Assembly (NCBI RefSeq): GCF_001884735.1
Contig: NZ_MJAP01000001.1
Location: forward strand, 1-64,000
Source: Natronohydrobacter thiooxidans
GTDB taxonomy: Bacteria > Pseudomonadota > Alphaproteobacteria > Rhodobacterales > Rhodobacteraceae
DNA: 64,000 nt
Reading direction: 5' to 3'
The position numbers were made by a program, and so were the translations under genes. Numbering within the stretch: position 1 is the first letter of the stretch; the number at the start of each line of letters is the position of its first letter. The notes beneath the pieces were generated by a model. The model made no database searches. It was given only the letters and a program-made list of their open reading frames with translations, and was not told the origin of the DNA. Of the stretch, positions 52,617-61,145 are shown in pieces.

Positions 52617-53726
52617 TTACGCGCCGATCCGGCCCAGAGGGCCGATCTGCCCGGTCTGGGCGCGGTGCATCAGCAGCTGATCGAGCAGCACGCAGGCCAT
52701 CATCGCCTCGCCCACCGGGACGGCGCGGATGCCGACGCAGGGGTCATGGCGGCCCTTGGTGACAACCTCGGTCGGATCGCCTGCGCGCGTGATCGACGAG
52801 CGCGGGGTGTGGATCGAGGAGGTGGGTTTGATCGCGAAGCGCACCACAACATCCTGCCCGGTGGAAATGCCGCCCAGGATGCCACCCGCCTTGTTCGAGC
52901 GGTAGCGCGGGCCGTTCTCGCCCATCTCGATCTCATCGGCGTTTTCGACGCCGGTCAGGCGGGCGGCTTCCATGCCTGCGCCGATTTCCACGCCTTTGAC
53001 CGCGTTGATGGACATCATCGCCGCCGCAAGCTCGGTGTCGAGCTTGGCATAGACCGGCGCACCGAGACCGGCGGGCAGGCCAGAGGCCACGACCTCGATC
53101 ATCGCGCCCACGGAATTGCCATCCTTGCGGATCTGATCGAGCGCCGTGGCCCAATCCGCGGCGGCCTGCGCATCGGGCACCCAGAACGGGTTGCGGTCGA
53201 TCTGGGTCAGATCAAACCGGGCGCGGTCGATCTGATGCGGCCCCATCTGCACCATATAGCCGGTGATCCGCAGCGCGGGCATGAGCGCTTTCAGCACTTC
53301 GCGGGCGACGCCGCCGGCGGCCACGCGCGCCGCGGTTTCACGCGCGGAGGAGCGCCCGCCGCCGCGCGGGTCGCGCAGCCCGTATTTCTGGAAATAGGTG
53401 ATATCGGCATGGCCGGGGCGGAACGTGTCGAGGATATTGCCGTAATCCTTCGAGCGCTGATCGACATTGCGGATCATCAGCTGAATGGGGGTGCCGGTGG
53501 TGCGCCCCTCATAGACGCCCGAGAGGATTTCCACCGCATCGGGTTCGCGCCGCTGGGTGGTGTGGCGGCTGGTGCCCGGTTTGCGGCGGTCCAGCCAGTG
53601 CTGGATCTGGGAGGCATCCAGCGCCACGCCCGGCGGGCAGCCATCCACAGTCGCCCCAAGCGCGGGCCCGTGGCTTTCGCCCCATGTGGTCACGCGAAAC
53701 AGATGGCCGAATGTGTTGTAGCTCAT
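52617..53726 (-). CDS. aroC: Chorismate synthase
   Basis: Last enzyme of the shikimate pathway, FMN-dependent, 369 residues. Signatures: [32 protein letters not shown] at the start, [36 protein letters not shown], and [24 protein letters not shown] near 290. The start at 53726 follows AGGAG. It converges with the SGNH-like gene (4-bp gap) and is divergent from the thi riboswitch operon. The window also holds hisC-tyrC, so aromatic metabolism is represented twice but unlinked. Confidence 0.97.
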   Translation of the reverse strand: MSYNTFGHLFRVTTWGESHGPALGATVDGCPPGVALDASQIQHWLDRRKPGTSRHTTQRREPDAVEILSGVYEGRTTGTPIQLMIRNVDQRSKDYGNILDTFRPGHADITYFQKYGLRDPRGGGRSSARETAARVAAGGVAREVLKALMPALRITGYMVQMGPHQIDRARFDLTQIDRNPFWVPDAQAAADWATALDQIRKDGNSVGAMIEVVASGLPAGLGAPVYAKLDTELAAAMMSINAVKGVEIGAGMEAARLTGVENADEIEMGENGPRYRSNKAGGILGGISTGQDVVVRFAIKPTSSIHTPRSSITRAGDPTEVVTKGRHDPCVGIRAVPVGEAMMACVLLDQLLMHRAQTGQIGPLGRIGA

Positions 53727-53822
53727 GGGACCGCACTCCTTTGCGCCACCAGCCATAGCGGGGGCAGGCGCAAGGCTCAATCCCTGCTCTTGCCTGCGGG
53801 GGCTGCGCGGATTATGTCTGCC

Positions 53823-53912
53823 CTCACCTCGGGGTGCCCCAATGCGGGCTGAGATGCGATCCTGCGAACCCGTTGAACCTGAACCGGTTAAGACCGGCGG
53901 AGGGAAGGGACA
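53823..53912 (+). promoter_or_regulatory. TPP riboswitch (THI element)
   Basis: Contains the TPP riboswitch core in order: GGGGTGCCC, GGGCTGAGATG, ACCCGTTGAACCTGAACCGG, TTAAGACCGGCGGAGGGAA. It lies upstream of thiBPQ and would turn off thiamine uptake when TPP is high. Confidence 0.93.
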
Positions 53913-53963
53913 GGCCGATGTGCCGCTTCATTCTCCGCCCGTCGTGAAAATGGAGAGAGACGC

Positions 53964-54938
53964 ATGAGATATCCCCTGTTCGCGGCTGTGGCAGCTTTGA
54001 CGATCAGCCCGTTGCAGGCTGACACGCTGGTGGTGCTGGCGCCCGATTATTTCGGCTCCAGCTGGGGGCCTGGCCCGGCGATCAAGGAAGGGTTTGAAGC
54101 CCGCTGCGATTGCACGCTGGAATTCCGCACCGGTGATGTGCTGCCGCGCCTGATGCTGGACGGGGCACGGACCGAGGCCGATGCCGTGATCGGGCTGAAT
54201 ACCGATATGACGCTGCGCGCGCGGGAAACCGGGCTGTTTGCGCCGCATGGGCAGTCGCTGGAAGCGCTGACGGTGCCGGTCGTGTGGGAGGATGACACTT
54301 TCATCCCGTTCAACTGGGGCTATACGGCCTGGGTCTATGACAGCACCCGGCTGGAGACCCCGCCCGCCAGTTTCGCGGAACTCTTGGAGCGCGAGGAGAT
54401 CAGCCTTGTGTGGCAGGATCCGCGCTCTTCGGCCTCTGGCCTTGCGCTGCTTCTATGGGTTGATCAGGTCTTTGGCGATCAGGCTGAAGAGGTCTGGCGC
54501 AATCTGGCGGCGCGCACGGTGACGGTGACCGCCGGATGGTCGGAATCCTATGGCATGTTCACCAGCGGCGAGGCCGATATGGTGCTGAGCTACACCACCT
54601 CGCCCGCCTATCACATCGTGGCCGAAGCGGATGAAACCAAGGCGGCGGCGATTTTCGAGGAAGGCCATTACTTCATGGCGGAAGTCGCGGGTGTGCTGGA
54701 AGGTGCGGCAAACCCGGATCTGGCGCAGGAGTTCATGGGCTATATCCTGTCGCCGGAGTTTCAGGAGATGATCGCCTATGGCAACTGGTCCTATCCATCC
54801 GCCCTGCCACGCGAGGACTGGCCGGAAGTGATGCGTGATCTGCCCTTGCCCGAGGTCGCGATCTTTCTGGACGAAGATCAGGCCGAAGCCCGTCGCAGCC
54901 CCGCGCTGGAGATCTGGCTGCAAGGCATGACGCGTTGA
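53964..54938 (+). CDS. thiB: Thiamine ABC transporter substrate-binding protein
   Basis: Periplasmic binding protein of 324 residues (family ~325). A signal peptide ends near LQA. The body contains LVVLAPDYFGSSWGPGPAIKEGFEA, YTAWVYDSTRL and WSEYGMF-type motifs of the iron/thiamine-binding cluster. It is the first gene after the TPP riboswitch; ribosome-binding site GGAGAG lies before the ATG. Overlaps thiP by 4 bp. Confidence 0.93.
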   Translation: MRYPLFAAVAALTISPLQADTLVVLAPDYFGSSWGPGPAIKEGFEARCDCTLEFRTGDVLPRLMLDGARTEADAVIGLNTDMTLRARETGLFAPHGQSLEALTVPVVWEDDTFIPFNWGYTAWVYDSTRLETPPASFAELLEREEISLVWQDPRSSASGLALLLWVDQVFGDQAEEVWRNLAARTVTVTAGWSESYGMFTSGEADMVLSYTTSPAYHIVAEADETKAAAIFEEGHYFMAEVAGVLEGAANPDLAQEFMGYILSPEFQEMIAYGNWSYPSALPREDWPEVMRDLPLPEVAIFLDEDQAEARRSPALEIWLQGMTR

Positions 54939-56509
54939 GCGACCCCGCCCGCCAAGCCCGCGCGCTGGCGCTTCTCTTCGGGGGGCTGGTGGCGGGCTGG
55001 CTGGTGATGCTGAATTTCGGCGCGCTGGGGGCTGTGACCTGGCGCGCGGAAGGGCTGAGCGCCCTGCGCGGCTCTGACTGGGCGGCGGTGCGGTTTACTG
55101 TGCTGCAGGCGCTGTTGTCGGCGGGATTGTCGGTGCTGCTGGCGATCCCGATTGCGCGGGCCCTGGCGCGGCGGGAATTCGCCGGGCGGGGGCTGTTGAT
55201 CACGCTGATGGGGGCGCCTTTCATCCTGCCGACGCTGGTCGCGGTGCTGGGCCTGCTCGCGGTTTTTGGCCGCTCGGGGCTGGTCAATCAGATGTTTGAG
55301 GCGCTGGGCTTCGCGCGGTTCAATATTTTCGGCCTGCATGGGGTGGTGCTGGCGCATGTGTTCTATAACCTGCCCTTGGCGACGCGCATCCTGCTGCAGG
55401 GCTGGGCCGCAATCCCGGCAGAGCGCTTTCGTCTGGCAGCCGCACTTGGGTTCAGCGGGCGCGACACCTTCCGGCAGTTGGAGGCGCCGATGCTGCGCGA
55501 TCTGGTGCCGGGGGCGTTTCTGGTGATCTTCCTGATCTGCCTGACCAGTTTTTCCGTCGCGCTGACCATGGGCGGGGGCCCTCGCGCGACGACAGTGGAA
55601 CTGGCGATCTATCAGGCCTTCCGGTTTGATTTCGACATGGGGCGCGCCGCACTTCTGGCGCTGGTGCAATTCGGACTTTGTGCTGTGGCGGGGGTGATCG
55701 CGTGGCGCGTGGCTTTACCGTCGAGCCTTGGGGGCGGGCTGGACCGGCCTGTGCAGCGCTTTGATCTGGGCGCCCGCGGTCTGCGGCTGTGGGATGCGGC
55801 GCTGATTCTGGCGGGCGCGCTGTTTCTGCTGGTGCCGCTGGGGATGGTGATCCTGCGCGGGGCGCCCTATGTGGCGGGCCTGCCCGCCGAGGTCTGGCAG
55901 GCGGCCGGGCGGTCGCTGATGGTGGCGCTGGGGGCGACGGCTGCGACCATCGCCATGACGCTGGCGCTGGCGCATGCGGTGCTGGCGCTGGGAGGCACGC
56001 GCGGGGCGGTGCTGGAATGGCTGGGGCTGGCGGCGCTCGCGGCCTCGCCCCTGGTGATCGGCACGGGGCTGTTTTTGCTGATCCGCCCCTTGGCCAATCC
56101 GCGCGACTTCGCGCTTCTGGTGACGATGCTGGTGAATGCGGGCATGGCGATGCCTTTTGCGCTGCGGCTGATCCTGCCGGATCTGCGCGCGGAGATGGCG
56201 ACGCAGGGCCGTCTGGCTGCGGCGCTGGGGTTGCATGGCTGGGCGCGGCTGCGCATTGTCACCCTGCCCCGCCTGCGCCGCCCGCTGGGTTTTGCCGCAG
56301 GCTTGACCGCGGCGCTGTCGATGGGCGATCTGGGGGTGATCATGCTGTTTGCCGAGCGCGAAGGGGCGACCCTGCCGATGCAGCTCTACCGGCTGATGAA
56401 TGCCTACCGGCAGGATGATGCGGCGGGCGCGGCGCTGGTGCTGCTGGCGGCGAGCCTTGCGCTGTTTGTGGTCTTCGAGCGATGGGGGCGCGGACGTGCT
56501 GGAACTTGA
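54935..56509 (+). CDS. thiP: Thiamine ABC transporter permease
   Basis: Double-length binding-protein-dependent permease of 524 residues, two fused six-helix domains. The EAA loops are visible: PAERFRLAAALGFSGRDTFRQLEAPML near residue 160 and LRAEMATQGRLAAALGLHGWARLRIVTLPRLRRPL near 420. It moves thiamine across the inner membrane. Overlaps thiB by 4 bp and thiQ by 14 bp. Confidence 0.93.
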   Translation: MSDPARQARALALLFGGLVAGWLVMLNFGALGAVTWRAEGLSALRGSDWAAVRFTVLQALLSAGLSVLLAIPIARALARREFAGRGLLITLMGAPFILPTLVAVLGLLAVFGRSGLVNQMFEALGFARFNIFGLHGVVLAHVFYNLPLATRILLQGWAAIPAERFRLAAALGFSGRDTFRQLEAPMLRDLVPGAFLVIFLICLTSFSVALTMGGGPRATTVELAIYQAFRFDFDMGRAALLALVQFGLCAVAGVIAWRVALPSSLGGGLDRPVQRFDLGARGLRLWDAALILAGALFLLVPLGMVILRGAPYVAGLPAEVWQAAGRSLMVALGATAATIAMTLALAHAVLALGGTRGAVLEWLGLAALAASPLVIGTGLFLLIRPLANPRDFALLVTMLVNAGMAMPFALRLILPDLRAEMATQGRLAAALGLHGWARLRIVTLPRLRRPLGFAAGLTAALSMGDLGVIMLFAEREGATLPMQLYRLMNAYRQDDAAGAALVLLAASLALFVVFERWGRGRAGT

Positions 56510-57188
56510 CGATTTGCGCATCCTGCAGGAGGATTTCAGCCTCTCTGCCAGTTGGAGCATTGCGCCCGGCGCGCTGGTGGCGGTGATCGGCCCGTCAGGG
56601 GCGGGCAAATCCACGCTTCTGAGCGCAGTGGCAGGGTTCGTGCCGGTCAGTGGCGGGCGGGTGCTGTGGCGGGGGGCGGATATCACGCGGGCCAGCCCTT
56701 CGGCGCGGCCTGTCTCGATCCTGTTTCAGGACAATAACCTGTTCCCGCATCTGACGGCATTTCAGAATGTCGCGCTGGGGCTGAGGCCCTCGCTGCGTTT
56801 GACTGCGGATGAGCGCGGGCAGGTCGAGGCCGCGCTTGCCCGCGTGGGGCTGGAAGGGTTCGGGGCGCGCAGACCGGCGCAGCTCTCGGGCGGGCAGCAA
56901 AGCCGGGTGGCGCTGGCGCGGGTGCTGTTGCAGCGCAGGCCGCTGGTGCTCTTGGACGAGCCGTTTGCGGCGCTTGGCCCGGCGCTGCGCATGGAGATGC
57001 TGGGGCTGGTGGCGGAGATTTGTCGCGAGACGGGGGCGACGCTGCTGATGGTCAGCCATGATATTCGCGATGCCGAGGCGATTGCGGATCATCTGGTGCT
57101 GGTCAGTGACGGGGTGGCGCTGGGCCCGGTGCCGACCGCCGAGATGCTGGCCGATCCGCCCGAGTCGCTGCGGCGCTATCTGGGGTGA
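56496..57188 (+). CDS. thiQ: Thiamine ABC transporter ATP-binding protein
   Basis: ABC ATPase of 230 residues. Walker A GPSGAGKST near residue 31, signature LSGGQQSRVALARVLL near 128, Walker B VLLDEPFAAL near 150 and the H-loop SHD near 184 are complete. Start GTG 56496 overlaps the thiP stop by 14 bp, giving translational coupling; the longer frame to 56400 is the shadow of thiP. It ends the riboswitch-controlled operon and is followed by a palindrome. Confidence 0.93.
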   Translation: MLELDDLRILQEDFSLSASWSIAPGALVAVIGPSGAGKSTLLSAVAGFVPVSGGRVLWRGADITRASPSARPVSILFQDNNLFPHLTAFQNVALGLRPSLRLTADERGQVEAALARVGLEGFGARRPAQLSGGQQSRVALARVLLQRRPLVLLDEPFAALGPALRMEMLGLVAEICRETGATLLMVSHDIRDAEAIADHLVLVSDGVALGPVPTAEMLADPPESLRRYLG

Positions 57189-57193
57189 TGTAG

Positions 57194-57214
57194 GGTGCGT
57201 GCTCAGCACGCACC
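57194..57214. terminator. Long palindrome between thiQ and mtaB
   Basis: Perfect 10-bp arms GGTGCGTGCT and AGCACGCACC with a single central C, between convergent thiQ and mtaB. Palindromes of this kind are dispersed in many genomes and often act as hairpin terminators. No T-tract. Confidence 0.55.
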
Positions 57215-57221
57215 TTACCTG

Positions 57222-58472
57222 TCACGCCAGAAGCTGGCTGCCGTCATGGCCCCTGACCCGCGCGGCGATGATCGCGCCGACAGGCTGGGCAGTCTCAAAG
57301 CGTATCTCGGTGAATTGCGCGGTGCGGCCCATATCCGGCGCTTCCATCAGCACCTGATGCTCAAGCCCGATCTGCGCGCGCAGATGCCGCTCCAGTGCCT
57401 GCGCCCCCGCTGCGCGCAGCCGCGCCGCGCGCGCTTTCACCACATTGCCCGGCAGTTGCGGCATGCGCGCCGCAGGCGTGCCCTTGCGCGGGCTGAAGGG
57501 AAAGACATGCAGGAAGGTCAGGTCGCAGTCCTCGACCAGCCGCAGCGAATTGTCGAACATCGCATCCGTTTCCGTCGGGAAGCCCGCGATGATATCGGCG
57601 CCGAAGACCATATCCGGGCGCAGGCGTCGGGCGTCCTGACAGAAGCGGATCGCATCCTCGCGCAGATGGCGGCGTTTCATCCGTTTCAGGATCATGTCAT
57701 CGCCCGCCTGCAGCGAGAGATGCAGATGCGGCATCAGGCGGGGCTCAGAGGCGATCGCCTCCATCAGCGCCTCATCGGCCTCGATCGAATCGATCGAGGA
57801 AATCCGCAGCCGCGCCACATCGGTGAGCCGCAGGATGCGCCGCACCAGATCGCCCAGACGCGGGCCACCCGGCAGATCCGCGCCCCAGGAGGTCAGATCG
57901 ACCCCGGTCAGCACCACCTCCAGATAGCCCTGCGCCACCAGCCGGTTGATCTGATCGACCACCACGCCCGCAGGCACCGAGCGCGAATTGCCGCGACCAT
58001 AGGGGATGATGCAGAAGGTGCAGCGGTGATCGCAGCCATTCTGGACCTGCACATAGGCGCGCGCCCGCGTGCCGAACCCATCGATCAGATGCGCGGCGGT
58101 TTCGCGCACCGACATGATATCATCGACCTGCACCCGTTCGGTGGCGCCGATCAGGTCGGGCACCATCTGCGCCCATGTCTCGGGGCGCATCTTCTCGGAA
58201 TTGCCGATCACGCGGGTCACTTCGGGCATGGTGGCGAAGGTTTCGGGTTCGGTCTGGGCCGCGCAGCCGGTGACGATGATGGGCGCATCCGGGTTCTCGC
58301 GGCGCAAGCGGCGGATTTCCTGTCGCGCCTTGCGCACGGCTTCCGCCGTCACCGCGCAGGTATTGACGACCAAAGCATCGCGCAGGCCCGCTGTTTCGGC
58401 CATGTCGCGCATGGCCTCGGTCTCATAGGCGTTCAGTCGGCAGCCAAGGGTGGTGAAACGTGGCGCGCTCAT
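57222..58472 (-). CDS. mtaB: tRNA A37 methylthiotransferase MtaB
   Basis: Radical SAM methylthiotransferase of 416 residues that converts t6A to ms2t6A at tRNA position 37. It has the N-terminal UPF0004 domain with [14 protein letters not shown] and [13 protein letters not shown] and TGCAAQ cysteines, and the radical SAM motif [19 protein letters not shown] near residue 148. The family lineage (not MiaB or RimO) fits the TLGCRLN start and length. It overlaps dapF by 4 bp (ATGA). Confidence 0.94.
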   Translation of the reverse strand: MSAPRFTTLGCRLNAYETEAMRDMAETAGLRDALVVNTCAVTAEAVRKARQEIRRLRRENPDAPIIVTGCAAQTEPETFATMPEVTRVIGNSEKMRPETWAQMVPDLIGATERVQVDDIMSVRETAAHLIDGFGTRARAYVQVQNGCDHRCTFCIIPYGRGNSRSVPAGVVVDQINRLVAQGYLEVVLTGVDLTSWGADLPGGPRLGDLVRRILRLTDVARLRISSIDSIEADEALMEAIASEPRLMPHLHLSLQAGDDMILKRMKRRHLREDAIRFCQDARRLRPDMVFGADIIAGFPTETDAMFDNSLRLVEDCDLTFLHVFPFSPRKGTPAARMPQLPGNVVKARAARLRAAGAQALERHLRAQIGLEHQVLMEAPDMGRTAQFTEIRFETAQPVGAIIAARVRGHDGSQLLA

Positions 58473-59302
58473 GCCCCGTCCGCCAGAAATGCGGGCGTGA
58501 ACAGCCCGTCATAGACATGCGCCACCGGGCCGGTGAGCCAGACGCCATCCTCGCGCCAGTCCACTTCCAGCCTGCCGCCATCGGCCTCGATCACCACGCG
58601 CCGCCCGGTCAGCCCGCGCTGATGGGCGGCCACGGCAGTCGCGCAAGCCCCGGAGCCGCAGGCCAGCGTGATCCCGGTGCCGCGTTCCCAGACGCGCAGG
58701 CGCAGATGGTCGGGCGCGATCAGCGAGGCGAATTCGACATTGGTGGCTTCCGGAAAAAGCGGGTCATGCTCGACCTCGGGCCCGCGCAGGGCGACAGGGG
58801 CCGCGTCGGCATCGGGCACGAAATGGATGCAATGCGGATTGCCCATGCCCACCGCCACCGGACCCCCAGGCAGCGGCAGATGCAGCAGATCCACTTCGCG
58901 CGCCAGAGGCACGCCCTGCCAGTCGAGGATCGGGGCGCCCATATTGACCCAGACCTGCGCCCCGCGCCGTTCGGCGTGCAAAAGCCCGCGCGCGGTGCGA
59001 ATCGTCAGCCTGTCGGTGCCGCGCGCATTCATCACCGAGGCGGCCACGCAGCGGGTGGCATTGCCGCAGGCGCCCGCGCGCGAGCCGTCGCTGTTCCAGA
59101 AATCGAGATCGAGATCCGCTGTGTCCGAGGCGCGCAATTCGGCCAACTGGTCAAAGCCCACCCCGCGATGCCGGTCGCCGATGGCGCGCGCGAGTTCAGC
59201 CGTGACCACGCCGCCCGCGCGGGCGCGCGAGTCGATCACGACGAAATCATTGCCCGCGCCATGCATCTTGGCGAAGGCGAGAGGGGTGGTTTCTCCGAAC
59301 AT
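58469..59302 (-). CDS. dapF: Diaminopimelate epimerase
   Basis: Epimerase of 277 residues making meso-DAP for lysine and peptidoglycan. Both catalytic cysteines are present: [11 protein letters not shown] near residue 75 and [13 protein letters not shown] near 213. The N-terminus [18 protein letters not shown] and the motif [20 protein letters not shown] support the family. It is the first gene of the dapF-mtaB pair. Confidence 0.96.
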   Translation of the reverse strand: MFGETTPLAFAKMHGAGNDFVVIDSRARAGGVVTAELARAIGDRHRGVGFDQLAELRASDTADLDLDFWNSDGSRAGACGNATRCVAASVMNARGTDRLTIRTARGLLHAERRGAQVWVNMGAPILDWQGVPLAREVDLLHLPLPGGPVAVGMGNPHCIHFVPDADAAPVALRGPEVEHDPLFPEATNVEFASLIAPDHLRLRVWERGTGITLACGSGACATAVAAHQRGLTGRRVVIEADGGRLEVDWREDGVWLTGPVAHVYDGLFTPAFLADGA

Positions 59303-59432
59303 GGCGGCGATATAAGCGCGGGACGCGCATCTGACCAGACATCTTGCGCCACAGCCGATACGATTCCCGCATATTGCGGCAGATTAGCCCTTGACCCCGT
59401 GCCGGGGCTTTTCTAAGTAGCGCGCAATGTGT

Positions 59433-59508
59433 GGGCCCGTAGCTCAGTTGGTAGAGCAACTGACTTTTAATCAGTGGGTCACAGGTTCGAATCCTGTCGG
59501 GCTCACCA
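59433..59508 (+). tRNA. tRNA-Lys (anticodon TTT)
   Basis: 76 nt with encoded CCA; acceptor GGGCCCG pairs with CGGGCTC, anticodon loop CTTTTAA gives TTT, T-loop GGTTCGAATCC. The following 265 bp to rpmJ hold only a terminator and no convincing gene. Confidence 0.96.
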
Positions 59509-59716
59509 TGTTTTAGAAACATGCAGCGATATCAATTTCTTGCGGCGCGAGTCGCGGATGGATGGCGCGTGTTTGCAGTGGCCCGGTCCGGCGCTCTCCC
59601 CCGTTACATGGTTTCACAGACCGCCGCCCCCGGCGGGCGGGAAATTTCGGTCCGGCTGCGGTGGCCGGGTCTGCAGGAGACTCGCGCCCGCCCCGGCCAA
59701 TGGAGTCGCCACAAAC

Positions 59717-59751
59717 GAAAACCGCCCCGGCGCAGGCGCGGGGCGGTTTTC
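59717..59751. terminator. Bidirectional terminator at the end of rpmJ
   Basis: GAAAACCGCCCCG / CGGGGCGGTTTTC hairpin with flanking A and T runs, 25 bp downstream of the rpmJ stop. Suited to stop rpmJ transcription and anything from the opposite side. Confidence 0.85.
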
Positions 59752-59775
59752 ATGAAATCCTGATCGCGGAAATCC

Positions 59776-59901
59776 TCAGCCCTGACGGGCCTTGAATTTC
59801 TTCTGGGTCTTGTTGATCACATAGACCCGGCCCTTGCGGCGCACGATCTGACAATCGCGGTGACGCTGCTTGAGCGACCGGAGCGAGTTTCTGACCTTCA
59901 T
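59776..59901 (-). CDS. rpmJ: 50S ribosomal protein L36
   Basis: Ribosomal protein of 41 residues: [20 protein letters not shown] then [21 protein letters not shown]. It has one cysteine, i.e. the zinc-free 'C-minus' form normal in alphaproteobacteria. It sits between tRNA-Lys and tRNA-Val and has its own terminator. Very short, so easy to miss. Confidence 0.97.
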   Translation of the reverse strand: MKVRNSLRSLKQRHRDCQIVRRKGRVYVINKTQKKFKARQG

Positions 59902-59968
59902 CGGCCTATCTCCTGTTCGCGGCGCACGCGCGCCTTGAGGGTTATCCTGCCAGTGAAGCAGGGGTGAA

Positions 59969-60043
<75 letters not shown>

Positions 60044-60130
60044 TGAGCGGATCATTCCTGCGCCCCAAACAAAAGGGACGCGGCAACAAGCCCGCGTCAA
60101 TTGAGATGCCCTATAAAAGGAGTCGCGGCC

Positions 60131-61057
60131 ATGATCAAGGGCTTTCGAAACAGGAAAGGCTTGGTCTATAGTCAAAAAAACAGTGATCCCGAAATGCAAG
60201 CCTATCAATATATTCCGGCCCTCACCCCCAGCAGCGCTGTGGTCTTCGCCTCGCCCCATAGCGGGCGGGATTATCCGGCGGATTTGCTTGACCGTGCGAT
60301 TCTGGAACCGACCGCGCTGCGCTCTTCCGAGGATGCCTATGTGGACTGTTTCCTGCGCGAAGCCAGCCCTGCGGGCGCGCCGGTCCTGCTGGGCGGCGTG
60401 CCGCGCGCCTATGTCGATTACAACCGCGCCGCAAGCGAGCTGGACCCGGCGCTGATCGCGGGTGTGGCCGCGCATGGGCTTAATCCGCGCATCACTTCGG
60501 GGCTGGGGGTGATTCCGCGCGTGGTGGCGGGCGGGCGTGCGATCTATCGCGGCAAGATCCCCCGCGCCGAGGCCGAGGACCGGTTGCGGCGGTTCTGGCA
60601 CCCCTATCACGCCAAGCTGGATGAGCTGATGGCGGCGCAGCGCGCGCGATTCGGCCGCGCGATCCTGCTGGATATGCATTCCATGCCGCGCGATGCGGTC
60701 AGCATGAGCCGCCAGCATAATGCGCTGCGCCCCGATATCGTGCTGGGCGACCGATTCGGCGCGGCGGCCCATTCCGCCATCACCGAATCCGTCGCCGCTG
60801 TTTTCGCGGATGCGGGGCTGCGGGTCGCGCGCAACTCGCCTTTTGCCGGGGCCTATATCACACAGCGCCATGGCACGCCCTCGATCGGGCAGCATGCGAT
60901 CCAGATCGAGATTGATCGCGGGCTCTATCTTGACGAGAGCCGCGTCGCGCCGAATGACAGTTTCGAGAGCTTCCAGCGCGTGATGGATCAGATCGTGCGC
61001 AAGCTTGTGGATCTGGGCCGCGCGCAGCCGGACAGGATGGCACTCGCGGCAGAATAG
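60131..61057 (+). CDS. N-formylglutamate amidohydrolase family protein
   Basis: Amidohydrolase-like protein of 308 residues. It carries SPHSGRDYPADLL near residue 55 with the metal ligand His, SSEDAYVD (Glu/Asp), LDMHSMPR near 190 and QIEIDRGLYLDE near 272. N-formylglutamate hydrolases act in histidine degradation, but this stand-alone type is common in Rhodobacterales and its exact substrate is not known. The start at 60131 is supported by AAAGGAG; ATG 60194 is the alternative and lacks a ribosome-binding site. Confidence 0.82.
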   Translation: MIKGFRNRKGLVYSQKNSDPEMQAYQYIPALTPSSAVVFASPHSGRDYPADLLDRAILEPTALRSSEDAYVDCFLREASPAGAPVLLGGVPRAYVDYNRAASELDPALIAGVAAHGLNPRITSGLGVIPRVVAGGRAIYRGKIPRAEAEDRLRRFWHPYHAKLDELMAAQRARFGRAILLDMHSMPRDAVSMSRQHNALRPDIVLGDRFGAAAHSAITESVAAVFADAGLRVARNSPFAGAYITQRHGTPSIGQHAIQIEIDRGLYLDESRVAPNDSFESFQRVMDQIVRKLVDLGRAQPDRMALAAE

Positions 61058-61145
61058 CTGCAGCACCGGCAAAAAATGCCCCAATTGCACGCAATTTGCA
61101 GTGAATCCCGTCGCTTGCGCTGATCTGTGGCTTATAGTGCAGGTT

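Noticed and set aside
59521..59763. Possible 80-residue gene between tRNA-Lys and rpmJ
   Set aside because: It has a low-complexity Arg/Pro composition, no ribosome-binding site, and runs through the rpmJ terminator hairpin.
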